Shown here: positions 35,255 to 46,303 of the stretch, piece after piece | How the letters are laid out: each line of letters opens with the position of its first letter | How positions within the stretch are numbered: position 1 is the stretch's first letter | Assembly: GCF_001638985.1 (NCBI RefSeq) | Contig: NW_017265138.1 | Coordinates: 806,001 to 870,000 of the forward strand | Length of the DNA stretch: 64,000 bases | Direction: 5' to 3' | Origin: Phycomyces blakesleeanus NRRL 1555(-) | Taxonomy: Eukaryota; Mucoromycota; Mucoromycetes; Mucorales; Phycomycetaceae | Position numbers and translations under genes: made by a program | Notes under the pieces: generated by a model | The model's input: only the letters and a program-made list of their open reading frames with translations | Database searches by the model: none | Told to the model about the DNA's origin: nothing

Positions 35255-37684
35255 GTCTATATTTTCTGGTAGATGGTAAAGTATTAGCCAAAATTGAGGC
35301 TTATCTACTAGAAAATAAGACAAAAAATACAACTATCAGAAAATAAAAAATGCAATAATTTACTAAGTCGTTTTGAAAGTTGTTTCAATTTACAAAACAT
35401 TTCTTTGAGAAAAAAGCTAGATAGTTATACTTTTATTCTTGTGTATGAGATCTGCAAAGATGAACTTTATATTTGTTTTTTATAGACTGAAAGACTTGTA
35501 GAGAGCGTTGATATGCATCAAACAAAGTCTGACCATCATCTTCAGTCATATACTGTTGCATAGTCAGTAGATCTTGATTTGCATACCAAAGTGTTTGATT
35601 GATGTCAATACATTGCTGTATAAAAGCAGATGTATGACTGATAGTTGGTGTGATTGTGGCTGTTTCAGAGGTAGAGAGAAGTAGAGAGATCAGTTTGTAT
35701 GCATTTTAAGCAAATACATATACTTACAAGATTTATATCTTTGCTGATAATCAAAGCAAGTGCACAAAATAATCAAGTTTGGCTCTGCAATCTGAACGAC
35801 ATATGCTCTATTCTCATTTACAAATGACCAAACTTGCAAATTTACATCTTCTGCAGTACCAGGAGCAACAATCATCATTTTCCTGTCATCATCATCAACT
35901 TCTTCAGCTTCCATCTCACGTATTCTTTGTTGTCTAGTAAAAGAACTCATTGGACTATTGTTTGACATGACATGTTCATATTCTTGGGTGAGAAAATACT
36001 CAACATCATGTACTAAAACAATAACAAGCTTATTAAGTCTCTTGTTTCTAGATCTTTTCATGAAAACTGTTTTTAATTGATTGTGTCAGGATTTGATATA
36101 GTTATTTGTGAGCATATGGGAGAATTGTCATTCATGGTATGCTCTACTCCAGATCTTAAACTTTGCTTCTGTGCACCAGTTTCTCTCAAAGTAATCCAAG
36201 AAGCTTTCTTGGTCGTCAAAGTCTTCTTTAAACTGTACAATTTTATGACGAAACTTGTCTATGTCTTCTTCATAAATGATCTCTTGCAGAGACTTCATCA
36301 TCACACCGCGTAAAATTCGTGCCTCTGATGGTAAGGATCTGGGAATCTTCACACTGTCAGATAACTTTTGGTTCCATGCTTGGGTTACATGGAAGATGCA
36401 AAATTGAATGGATGTTGCAGGGAAAGTTGTCTGAATGGCGTGAACTTCTGCTGCACAACAATCAATAGTAAATTGCTTTGAGTCAACAAGCAAAGAAGAT
36501 CTCTTCAAGAACTACAGCCACTGCACAATGGGGCTTACACCTTGATCATTGGTTACCATAAAGGCAACAGGCCATCCTCTACCAATATCTTCATCACGCA
36601 CCAAAAGGGTATAAAGAATCTCATTCACGTTGCTAGAGATTACATGAGTAGTATCCAAACAGAAAGAAGTTGCGGTTTTCATTTTTTCTTGCTGAACGGG
36701 TGACATAAAACCATATGCAAAGGCCGATGGATCTGGAGAATAGGAAGTGTTTGCCTTAAAGATGTTGAAGTTTAAGGCAGGAAGTTTGTTGTTCATCCAG
36801 ATTAAGAAAGAAGTCATTTGGTCTTTGTCAAAATGATACAGCTTTTTATTGATCTATTACAGAAATATATTAAAGTAAATGCTATAAGATATATTATTTT
36901 TAAAGCTTACTTTGTTCATCAAATTCCAGATATCATAATAGTTAACTTTTCTTTCAGACTTTCTACCATATTGATCTACAGCTCTCAACATATCAATTCT
37001 AATTTGACTAGTAGATTTTGACGACTGTTCTAATTGCTGAGCCAACTCATGAAGATATTTCTTTGCAAGAGGAAGGGTGCAAATATCACTACGCATATCA
37101 CCAGGAGTATACTCTGCATGATCTTTTGTAACAACAAATTCATAAAACTCAGGTGTCTTAAAGAATCCTTTCACATGAAGAAGAGCAGAACACTTGTTTT
37201 TCTTTGTTTGCTTTTGAACCACACGCAAAGCTGCCTTAGATTCATAGGTTCCCCAACGATGACAGGAATACTTCTGAGAAAAACACAACTTAATACCAGT
37301 TGCTTTGGCTTCTTCAGCAGTAATGTTGGTGGGTTGCTTATTGGTGTTGCGAATGACTCACTTGACTGCACAAGCTTCCCCAATCTCTGTTAAACATTCT
37401 TTCCACTCAGATGTTTTTACTCTAATAATATTTTCTAATCTAAGTGTCATCACTCCTGGAACAGAAGAGCATTCCAAGGCTTGGGAGATTGTTGCCAAAG
37501 TGTAAATGGTTTCGTTAGATTGAGTGTTGTTGATTGACATATTTAGTGAGACTGTGTATTTTAATAAAACATATAATTTAATGGATATAGAATATCTGTT
37601 TCAAATAAACAATTCAAAAACAAAGAAAAGGATTGGCAGTCACCATTTTGGTTAATATTTTATCATCTACCAGAAAATATAGAC
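35255..37684 (-). mobile_element. MULE element B with 40-bp inverted ends
   Basis: The left end GTCTATATTTTCTGGTAGAT (35255) and the complement of the right end (37684) agree over 40 bp except three positions, all G versus A. The element contains one transposase gene on the - strand. A 9-bp target duplication was not evident; both flanks contain TTTTTCT, but offset. It lies directly beside the right end of MULE element C. Confidence 0.72.
35687..37540 (-). pseudogene. MULE transposase relic B with FAR1-like and SWIM regions
   Basis: Exon 1 (37540 to about 36914) holds an N-terminal DNA-binding-like region, including CFSQKYSCHRWGTYESKAAL. A short intron (GTAAGC...AATAG) leads to exon 2, INKKLYHFDKDQM onward. 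The DDE core shows SFCLDTTHVIS and FTIDCCAAEVHAI. At the third acid relic A reads YIESWHNQLK while B reads YIKS-stop-HNQLK, so the catalytic Glu became Lys and the Trp a stop. The SWIM finger is also broken, CKY where A has CKH. Stops lie at 37358, 36512, 36128 and 36086; the GAA-to-AAA, TGG-to-TGA and CAC-to-TAC changes are all C-to-T or G-to-A. Confidence 0.8.
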
Positions 37685-37719
37685 TTTCATTTTTCTTACA
37701 TGTCTATATAGATCCCCTA

Positions 37720-40700
37720 CTAGACTTGTGGGTGTTAAAGTCAACAGTGAGTCAATCAAGTGATGTGTCTTGAGGGACAGGAGTGGTCCCCCCAGGTTTC
37801 TTGGGAAATCTTGTTTCTGATACCTCTTATACTCAAACCCCCAATTTTATTCTATTCCTTAAATAATTAGAATACCTATCTACATCATCACCTCAGAAAC
37901 ACCTGTTACCTACTAAAAATTATACTTCTTTCCTCTAATTTTATACACTTTTTTCATTCTTAATATTTATTTACAATACTTTTATTATATTTTTATTATA
38001 TTTTATTATTATTATATTATTATATTTTTTACTTTACTTTACTACATCATTATTATATTTTTTACTTTACTTCTATTCTATTTCACTATATTTTTACTTT
38101 ATTTTTATTCAATTATTATATTTTTACTATACTTTTATTTATCCTCTTTATATTTTTATTATATTTATTTATTCCACTTCTATTATCAACACCAGTTACA
38201 TGTAGTAAAAATTTATCACTTAACTCTTTTCTTTCTTTCAAAAAATTATTTTAACCAAATATTTCTGTTTATAAAAGGAACAATCTTTTCAATTAATAAA
38301 ATCATTATTTTATTCTTGATCTTATTTTATTTTGCCCATGATTAATATTTTTTTCATACACAGTGCCCTTATTCTTTAGAGTATTGTCTGTTGATCTTGA
38401 TATATTTCGTTTCTCTGTTTTATCTTTTCTGTCTTTCTTAAATTTTGTTATTGTCACAATTTTAATTTTTATTTTCTTCCTATTTTTCTACCTGTCTGTC
38501 ACCAATTCTTTGCTGTCAAATTACTCATTCTTTCCAATCATTTTTATATTCTTCTTCTTATATTTTGTAATTTATATTAAATTTATTTGCCAAGTGATGC
38601 TGTTACAATTCACAACAAACAAACATATCACGCATCATATGTTTGACATATGTGGTGATTATATCTGTGATAAACATTGACAGATGATATGTTATCACTG
38701 TTCTTAAGGCTTGTATGAGTTTGTAAATGTGAAATAACCTTTCTTTTTCATAAGAGAGAAAAAGAAAAACTCAAAAGAGAATATAGAATTAAAGATAATA
38801 AAATCAATAATAAAAAATAAAAGAAAAACAGTACTATTGATTAATCTCAATAGACTTGACTCAATATACTTGGATAATTAAATAAGCAAAATATCAACAA
38901 CATTAAATATTAAGAGAACTTGTTATCAGAAAATAAGACCAAGAAAAATCAATTTTTATTAAATGCAAGTATTGCAATATTTATAGTTTTGCAATTGACT
39001 TGTTGAATAATTAAATAAATAAAATTATTGAAAATATAATAAAAAGTTGTATAATTGATAATCTATTAAATGTGATTTGTTTACTATCATTAAGTACAAA
39101 TAAAATAAAATAATTATTAAGTTAAAATCATAAAAATAATTATGCTTGTAAAGAAAATATAATAAAAATAATATTAACTTCAAGTTGATTCATTAAGTTA
39201 AATATAGTAAGAGAATAAGATAAGATGTGTGGTTGTGTGAAATTATTTTTGACAGAATGATGCCTTTCTATTGTACTTATTGATGTTTTGCTTTACAAAT
39301 AAAAAAATTGCTTTCTATTCAGTCTTGGCTACCACCAGAAAATAAAAAAATAGAATATAATTTTTCTAGAATTACAAAGAATTCTGCATTGTCAACACAC
39401 TGGCAGACAACTAAAATTTTGTGAAATGCTGATCATTTTTACAACACCCTATATCAAAATTGATGCTTGTTGAGTTATAATTTGTTATGCAACTGGTCAG
39501 AAATATAATATATATTATATGTATAGTTATATTCTTGAGATTTTAGTCAGGACAATCCAACAAGAAGGAATTTAAATAATGAACGGGACTTGAAAAAGAT
39601 AGAAACAGATATATAGATAACAGACAGATAGACAAACAGACAAATAGATAAACATACAAGCAGACAAATGGTGAGACAGTACTTGTAAACTCTAATAGTG
39701 TAGAACTTAGTATTTCTTGCAGAACAATAGTTTAAGCTGAGTAACAATATTCAAAAGGAATATAGATGAAAACTAAATGAATTTTATTGTGATAAAAACG
39801 TCTCTCTTATATACTAATTGACAACTGTATATAAGATGACAATCTAGATACATTTTATGCTAAATGATGATTATTTAGAAGAGTGTACAGATCTTCAGAC
39901 ATAATTACAAAAGGAAATAATCAAAAATAATCAAAAATAAAAATAATCAAACTACTAAAAAATATGAACTCTTGGGAAGCATACTAAAAAAGTAATATCA
40001 AGAAGTATAAAGGAACAAGTGCAATGCAAAGGGAAGCAAGCTAAAAAAAATAAAAATCAAAAACAAAAATAGAAAAAAGGGAAAAGCATTTAAAGTCCAG
40101 CAGGAATTTAAATGTCAATAGCAAAAAAAAAGGAAAAAGAGGGAGAGAGAAAATAAATCCAAGAAATTGGATTTTGTCATGTCTAGAGATGGAGTCACAA
40201 CTTTGCACTGTCCATAACTTAATAGTTTGTGCATAAGTTGACATCACATAAACAAATATACATTTTTGGTCAATGCTGAAAAATTTACAACACTTATATC
40301 AAAAGTGATGCATGATGTGTTTGTTTGTTGTGAATTGTAACAGTATCACTTAGTAAATAAATGTAATGTGAATTACAAAATACAAGAAGAAGAATACAAT
40401 AAAAATAGAAAAAAATAGGTAATTTGACAGGTAAGAATTGGTGACAGACAGGTAGAAAAATAGGGAGAAGATAAAAATGAAATCGTTGATAACAACAAAG
40501 TTTGAGAAAGACAGAAAAGAAAAAACAAAGAAATGAAATATATCAAGATCAACAGACAACACTCTAAAGAATAAGAACACTGTGTATAAATGAAAAATAA
40601 TGATAATAATGGACAAAAATAAATAAGATCAAGGATAGAATGATGATCCTATTGATTGAAAAGGTTATTTCTTTTATAAATAAAAATGTTTAATTAAAAT

Positions 40701-41221
40701 AATTTTTTGAGGGAAAGAAAAGAAAGTCAAGTGAAAATTTTACTACATGTAACTGGTGTTGATAGTAGAAGTGGAATAGAAAAATATAGAGAAGGTAAAA
40801 TTAAAGTATAGTAAAAACATAATAATAGAATAAAGATAAAGTAAAAATATAGTGAGGTAGAATAGAAGTAAAGTAATAATATAATAATAATATAGTAAAG
40901 TAAAGTAAAAAATATAATAATAGTATAATAATAGAATCTAATAAAATGTAATAAAAAATAGTGTAAAATAAATGTTGGCGATAAAGAAGTGTATAAAACT
41001 AGGGGAAAGATGTATAATGTTTTTAGTGGGTGACAGGTGTTTCTGAGGTGATGATGTAGATGAGTATTTTAATTTTAAGGAACGGGATTATATTGGGGAG
41101 TTTGGGTATAGGGGTATCAGAAACAAGATTTCCCAAGAAACCTGGGGGGACCACTCTTGTCCCTCGAGACACGTCACTCGGTCGACTCACCATTGACGTC
41201 AACTCCCACGAGTCCGGTACC
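37720..41221. mobile_element. Foldback element: two about 920-bp inverted arms around a 1.66-kb AT-rich core
   Basis: The left arm (about 37720-38642) and right arm (about 40303-41221) are inverted copies. Shared landmarks are GAGTGGTCCCCCCAGG near the outer side, CAGGTGTTTCTGAGGTGATG, a stretch translating as FRVLSVDLDIF in both arms, and ACAATTCACAACAAACAAAC at the inner side. The core (38643-40302) is AT-rich and has no convincing gene, although a diverged piece of the inner arm recurs near 39425-39490. Ends read TACTAGACTTGTGGG and TACCGGACTCGTGGG. The element is non-autonomous and its family is unknown. The right arm ends 117 bp before the tRNA-Cys. Confidence 0.65.
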
Positions 41222-41337
41222 ACCCATCATGGCTCATCGCCAAACCAAACCACCAAAGAAATCCACCATCTGATATCCCTCACCAGAAATTGACCAAAGC
41301 CTGAGGTGCCTACAACACATGTGATAAAGTCAAAAAC

Positions 41338-41409
41338 GGACTTATAGCTCAGCGGTAGAGCGTGGGATTGCAGATCCTAAGGTCCCGTGTTCAAATCACG
41401 GTGGGTCCT
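41338..41409 (+). tRNA. tRNA-Cys (anticodon GCA)
   Basis: The sequence GGACTTATAGCTCAGCGG onward folds as a tRNA. The acceptor GGACTTA pairs with TGGGTCC (two G-T pairs). The D-stem is GCTC/GAGC. The anticodon stem TGGGA/TCCTA closes loop TTGCAGA, anticodon GCA. The T-arm is CCGTG-TTCAAAT-CACGG. The discriminator base is T, the known identity base for tRNA-Cys. A T-run follows at once, acting as RNA polymerase III terminator. No intron. Confidence 0.93.
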
Positions 41410-41444
41410 TTTTTATCGTTTTCGACCTAGGTTGTTCTGTCATG

Positions 41445-41755
41445 TGTCGTTCCCAATCTGGGTTGGTTTTCCTTTTACTATAACAAAGTCAAAAGGTCAA
41501 ACCCACTGGGGATCAAGGAGTATACGTAAAATCAAAGAGAAGATAAAAGATACTTTTTATTGATATGAATTTGAATTGTCTTATATAGTTTTCTAAACTA
41601 ATACTGCACATTATTCGCAGTAGTTATTATTTATATTTAATTAAAGAAATAGTCATTATACTGCAGTTAATGCTCAGAAAGATATTACTGCGCATAAAGA
41701 AGTACTGCGGTTAACTATCTTCAGGTTTTATGGATTCATCAAAATAATGTCCGAC
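41445..41755 (+). repeat. tRNA-linked repeat, copy 2
   Basis: It begins TGTCGTTCCCAATCTGGGTT 35 bp after the tRNA-Cys 3' end and follows copy 1 (30841-31185) closely to AATGTCCGACA at 41755. The right inverted end seen in copy 1 is missing. The tips TGTC...GACA are inverted, and CATG (41441-41444) versus CGTG (41756-41759) could be a decayed 4-bp duplication, so a solo-LTR reading is also possible. No coding capacity. Confidence 0.65.
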
Positions 41756-42347
41756 ACGTGCCCAAATTCTTGTCAACCAATCAGAATGATGATTGTTGTG
41801 CTTAATTTTTGTGATACAAGTTCTAGTGACTTGTTATTAGAGAGGGTGACTATTTGTTCATTTTTGAATAAGTTTATGAAAATCATCAAAATGGGGTTTT
41901 AATTTTTAATATTCTGCATATCCTATTTTGGATTGCTTCAAATTTACTCAATTCTTATTCATGAATGAGATTAATTTTGAAGGAAAAGATGTAATTTTTC
42001 AACACTATTTTGAATAGGCTAAAAATAGTAATACATATTTTAATACTTCTTTATCATATAAACAAATAGAGTTGAATATGCAAATGTGTTAGCATTTTTA
42101 ATAAGTAAACAATATACTTATTTATCCTACAAGCAAATAGAGGTGTATATTCAAGTGTACAAGCATTTTTGATAAGTAAACAAGACATTTCTTTATCACA
42201 CAAATACATAGAGATGTATATTTAAATATACAATCATTTTGGATAAATCAACAATAGAATCGAAATTTTTATTTAGTATATAATATATTATTGCTTATAT
42301 GTAATTTAAGTTCAATATCCACATTTTTCATTTTTTTTCTTATACAC
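41756..42347. other. AT-rich stretch left of Harbinger unit D
   Basis: No gene. It probably includes the left end and 5' flank of the Harbinger unit D, but I could not pair it with an inverted end on the right. It holds repeated phrases such as AGTAAACAA-ATA-TTTATC about every 70 bp (42060-42200). Confidence 0.4.
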
Positions 42348-43205
42348 ATGAAGTGCAACATATCCTCTGAACGCAAGCCTACCAAGTCAAAGAAGCTGTC
42401 AACTTCTTCTGGTTCAAGCAAAGATCGTACGGAGTTCATTGTATATGACCCAACCATCCAGAAGTTTGAATAAAGTACCAGCATGGACTCAGCACCGATC
42501 ATGAAAAGAAAACAAGAGATATGGGACCAGGAAAGAGAGCTGATATTAATGGAGACCTACAACCATTATCGCCCATTTGCAGCCTCTCATGGACAAGTAG
42601 GAGAAGCGTGGGAATAAGTAACTGCTGCAGTCAATTATGTTCACCTTAACTACAAACAAGCACTTACCAGCAGAAGTGTGCAGAATAAAAAAGATGCACT
42701 CTTTAGCAAGTTCTGGCCCCTTTTTGACCAGCATTCAAATGAGAAGTTTTCTGGGGTTAATATAGATATTCCAACTCGTCTTGGGAAAGCAATTTATTCC
42801 GCAATGAAGGCAGTATGTTTTTTTTAAATAATAATAATAAAACATATAATTATTCAATCGATTTAACAGTTTTCTTTTAATATTCAGGAAGAAGATGCGA
42901 AGAGTATCAAAGAGCTCAAAAATCTTGTGAAGGCCAGAAAGGCAAAAGACATGAGATCACTTAATGATAAGCTTATGTCTTTTGTCAAGTATGGCCGGAA
43001 AATACCCCCAAAGGACGAGAAAAAAAACAATGAAATATATAAAGTTCCCAAGGTAAAGCCAATGCCAGCCAAGGGGCAGCAGCAATTGGTTGAGCTGTTG
43101 GAGAAACAGATAGAGATCTTGAAAAGACAAGCAGAGACAAATGAGAGGGTTCTTCTGGTACTGGAAAGCTTGGAGAAGCATATTGGAGAGAGTAGCAAGT
43201 CTTAG
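42348..43205 (+). pseudogene. Myb/SANT-like accessory protein of Harbinger unit D
   Basis: Two exons (42348-42812 and 42888-43205) join in frame into about 260 residues. The middle contains a Myb/SANT-like trihelix region: IWDQERELILMETYNHYRPF, then VTAAVNYVHLNYKQ and SVQNKKDALFSKFWPLFDQ. The C-terminus is a charged helix, QQQLVELLEKQIEILKRQAE. Such proteins accompany PIF/Harbinger transposases, bind the element ends and help nuclear import. Two in-frame TAA stops (42471 and 42615) are each one C-to-T change from CAA; the second falls in AWE-stop-VTAAV. The matching transposase is on the opposite strand at 44221-45739. Confidence 0.65.
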
Positions 43206-43501
43206 GCCATCATTGCTGACTCTCTCTCTCTCATTGCCAAAAATCATAAAAAATAAAAGTTCAATTTATACCTCTTTAATTTTATATTTAGTTTTGAATT
43301 GTTGATACCTTTTTTTATTATACAGGTAGAGAAGTAATACATACATAATTTTAAGAGCTAAATTAATTAATTATGCTATTGTGAAGTAGAAGCCTTTTAA
43401 GATAGTATAGTGTTGTACTTGAATAGATAAGATAAATGAGATGACATTTAATTAATTAAACATACCAAGTTAAAAACTAATGAAAATGCAATAATTACAT
43501 A

Positions 43502-44132
43502 TGTTGTGAATGAGTATTGATTACTGCTGAATCTGAGAGTAAGACTGAAGGATAAAATAATATCCTCAGCTATTCCAGTCAAATGGATCTCCCTTTATGA
43601 TATTATCTAATACACAGATCATCATACACATAATTGATTATTTATTATTATCACCATGACATGGGATATACAAATACATATACATTATATATATGGCATC
43701 ATTATATTTCATCTACATATTTCTTTTATTATACAAATACTTAATTGAGAGACTACAACTACAACTATTTAATATTATGAAACATTACCCGAGTATCTGG
43801 GTCAGAATATTAAAATATTACCAATAGCATAAATGCTCTTCTTTACTAAAACTCTTGGACTGATCTGACTGGAGAAGTATCATATCAATTGGTCTTTCTG
43901 GATCTTTCCAGAAGAATAATACTCCTGGAAGATGACTCATTGTGATAAAGATTACTTAAGCACACACTGAATTACAAATTAGAAAAACATATAAATATCA
44001 GTAGATAGTTCCGTGTAGAAAGAGAATCAAATTTTATCATTCTTTACTTTTCTTTTGAAATAAACAACCTACACAAGTTCTCACAAATTCTTTCATCTAT
44101 ATTATATTTTGCTTTATTTTCTCCCCACAACA
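43502..44132 (+). repeat. Solo LTR 1 with perfect ACATA duplication
   Basis: It starts TGTTGTGAATGAGTATTGA and ends CCCCACAACA, with inverted tips TGTTGT/ACAACA. ACATA occurs on both sides (43497-43501 and 44133-44137), a perfect 5-bp target duplication. A diverged second copy lies at 45773-46303. It sits between the two genes of Harbinger unit D. No internal retroelement sequence is present. Confidence 0.8.
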
Positions 44133-44220
44133 ACATAGAATTCTAATGGTATAAGAACATCACTTTATTATTATTACTAAACTTATTTGCTTTATAGTCA
44201 TTAACAACAAGTAATATACT

Positions 44221-45739
44221 CTATGTATCAAGTGGAATAGACTCTACCAATCTGGGAGCATTGTATAGAATAGTGTCTACAGTATCAACTGTGTCTTCTA
44301 ATATGGGATCACATACAAGACCCCTGATATAATCTTGTATGTTTGGTGGTTGAATATCAAACATTGCTGACGTTGCGGACCCATTGATACAAGTATGAAA
44401 GTTTTTGAACAAAGTAGATAATATGTATATTGTTGCAGATAATGCTTTCAACTTTATCTTCATCTCTGAGCTGAATTTACAGTATTTGAAATACTGCCCT
44501 ACCTTACCAAACTCCATCTCTACTTGCACTTGTGCTATAGACATAGCATAGTTAATTCTGGCTTTTTGATCTAAAGATATATACATAATAAAGTTTTGTT
44601 ACAGTTATTAAAAGTCTACGTATGTAACAAATAAGTACAATTGTGAATATCTTACTATCCTTCAGTGTTTCATCTAGTGGAAACGGCTTAAAAACCTTGT
44701 ATGATTACAGGTAGACTTGGTCTCCATAAATAACATATACAAATGGTGGATACTTATCCCTAGACACGGCTGTAAAATACAGAATCAAATGGTCCAAAGT
44801 CTTAGTTTCATCAAAAAAATTTGCATTGTGAGTAGATCCAACAAAAGGTCCAATTAAACTACTGGTAATGTGATCAGGTGTAGCAATGTCCTGGTACTTT
44901 ATACAATGAATATGCTATTAAATAGACAAATATATTAGTGAGTAATTTAAAATCATTTGACATTATATATTTTTTTTGAATGTTTTCACCAATCAATATC
45001 TTACTTTCCATCTATTGTATAGAGTTTTTTGCTCTTCTTCTGATTTTGGACAATATAATTTCTGCATGGTACCATCAATGAAACCAATTACACTGAGATA
45101 TGTTTTTGCTATAATATATTTAGTTATTAATAAAAAACAGATATATCTATAAATGTAACAAGAACAATATTATTAAATAATGATATTACTTCTTTCATAG
45201 ATTGCCTTTGCAAAATGCTCACAATTTTCTGCTGAAAACTGACGTGTATCAAACTCCAATCTGTTTTTGAATTTCTTCATCAACAAGACAGACATTTTTT
45301 TACAATGAACCCTAAATCCTTTGCATTCATTCCCCATTCTCTTTTCATTGAACAGTATTTCCAAGAGAAAGCAAATTGGTATAATATTATGGCAAATGCA
45401 AACTCTCTGCTCACATGAACCACATGTCTTTTTGAACAGCATAGGTGCAATATTATAGGTAGTTCCATTGCTTCACACATTATCTTAATTCAATTTATAT
45501 TCAAATGTTATTATTTAATAGTCATATCTCTATTAATAGGTAGATATCTTTGTGTAGCTTACTTCAGAAAGAGAGAATTTAAATTCCTCTTTGCATTGGG
45601 TATCACTCAAAGTCTCCAAATCAAAAAGCTTCAACTTCTTTCTTTGTTTGTCAGTCTCTACAGATACTCTTTCTTGTTCCAAAAGAGAAGAGATCTCAGC
45701 AATAAATCCAATGCTTATCTTTAAGACTGTATGATACAA
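44221..45739 (-). pseudogene. Harbinger (DDE_Tnp_4) transposase D, decayed
   Basis: The - strand pieces read in order: a helical N-terminus (45739-45537); LPIILHLCC and VHVSREFAFAIILYQFAFSW; KREWGMNAKDLGFIVKK; RLEFDTRQFSAENCEHFAKA; then after an intron YLSVIGFIDGTMQKLYCPKS (first Asp); after a second intron a DATA-like block with YGDQVYL (second Asp); and finally QVQVEMEFGKVGQYFKYCKF (Glu). The three catalytic acids of the DDE triad are preserved, but a frameshift near 45300 and a stop after YGDQVYL break the gene. Together with the Myb-like gene at 42348-43205 it forms a two-gene PIF/Harbinger unit. Confidence 0.72.
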
Positions 45740-45772
45740 AATGTATGTATAAAAAAATAAATAAATGAGAGT

Positions 45773-46303
45773 TGTTGTAAATGAGTATTGACTACTGCTG
45801 TAATGGAGAATAAGTCTGAAGGAAATAATATAAGGTCTCAGCTATTCCAGTCAAAGGTGTCTACTGATTACTTTATTATTTAATACACAGGTTTAGCATG
45901 CATAATAGTGATTATATTTCATATGATGATATCACCATAATATAGGATACATTAGTGGATTATTATAAGCATAATTATAACTCATAAACACATTTACTTT
46001 CGATGTTAATACTTCATTGAGACTACACACATTTATATAATTAATCATACATTAATTATCCCAAGATTATGTTGCTCTGATTAAGGTTCAGATAGGATCG
46101 ATTACCTGACCCCAGTCATATAATTTTCCCAATCCAAAACAATATAAATAGCAGTAGTAGTTCAGTGTAGGAACCTCGTCAAACTTGATACAAAATCTTT
46201 CTCAATAAACAAAACCTACACAAGTTCTCACGAATCTTTGTTCCTAATTTCAAATCTTGAATTCTTCCTCTTAAAAACTTCTTCAACTTCAACCACCACA
46301 ACA
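45773..46303 (+). repeat. Solo LTR 2, same family as LTR 1
   Basis: It starts TGTTGTAAATGAGTATTGAC and ends ACCACCACAACA. Shared blocks with 43502-44132 include CTCAGCTATTCCAGTCAAA and CCTACACAAGTTCTCAC near the end. Flanks are AGAGT and CCAGT, a partly decayed duplication at best. Because LTR 1 has its own perfect duplication, the two are separate solo LTRs rather than the ends of one retrotransposon. Confidence 0.7.

Noticed and set aside
38363..38680. A 105-residue hydrophobic open frame, mirrored by an 88-residue frame at 40350-40616 on the other strand
   Set aside because: Both are translations of T-rich sequence in the two arms of the foldback element; the similarity reflects the DNA repeat, and the frames are Phe/Ile/Leu low complexity.
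43502..46303. A possible LTR retrotransposon bounded by the two similar LTRs
   Set aside because: The left LTR has its own perfect ACATA duplication on both sides, the outer flanks differ, and the interior is a Harbinger transposase without gag, RT or integrase.
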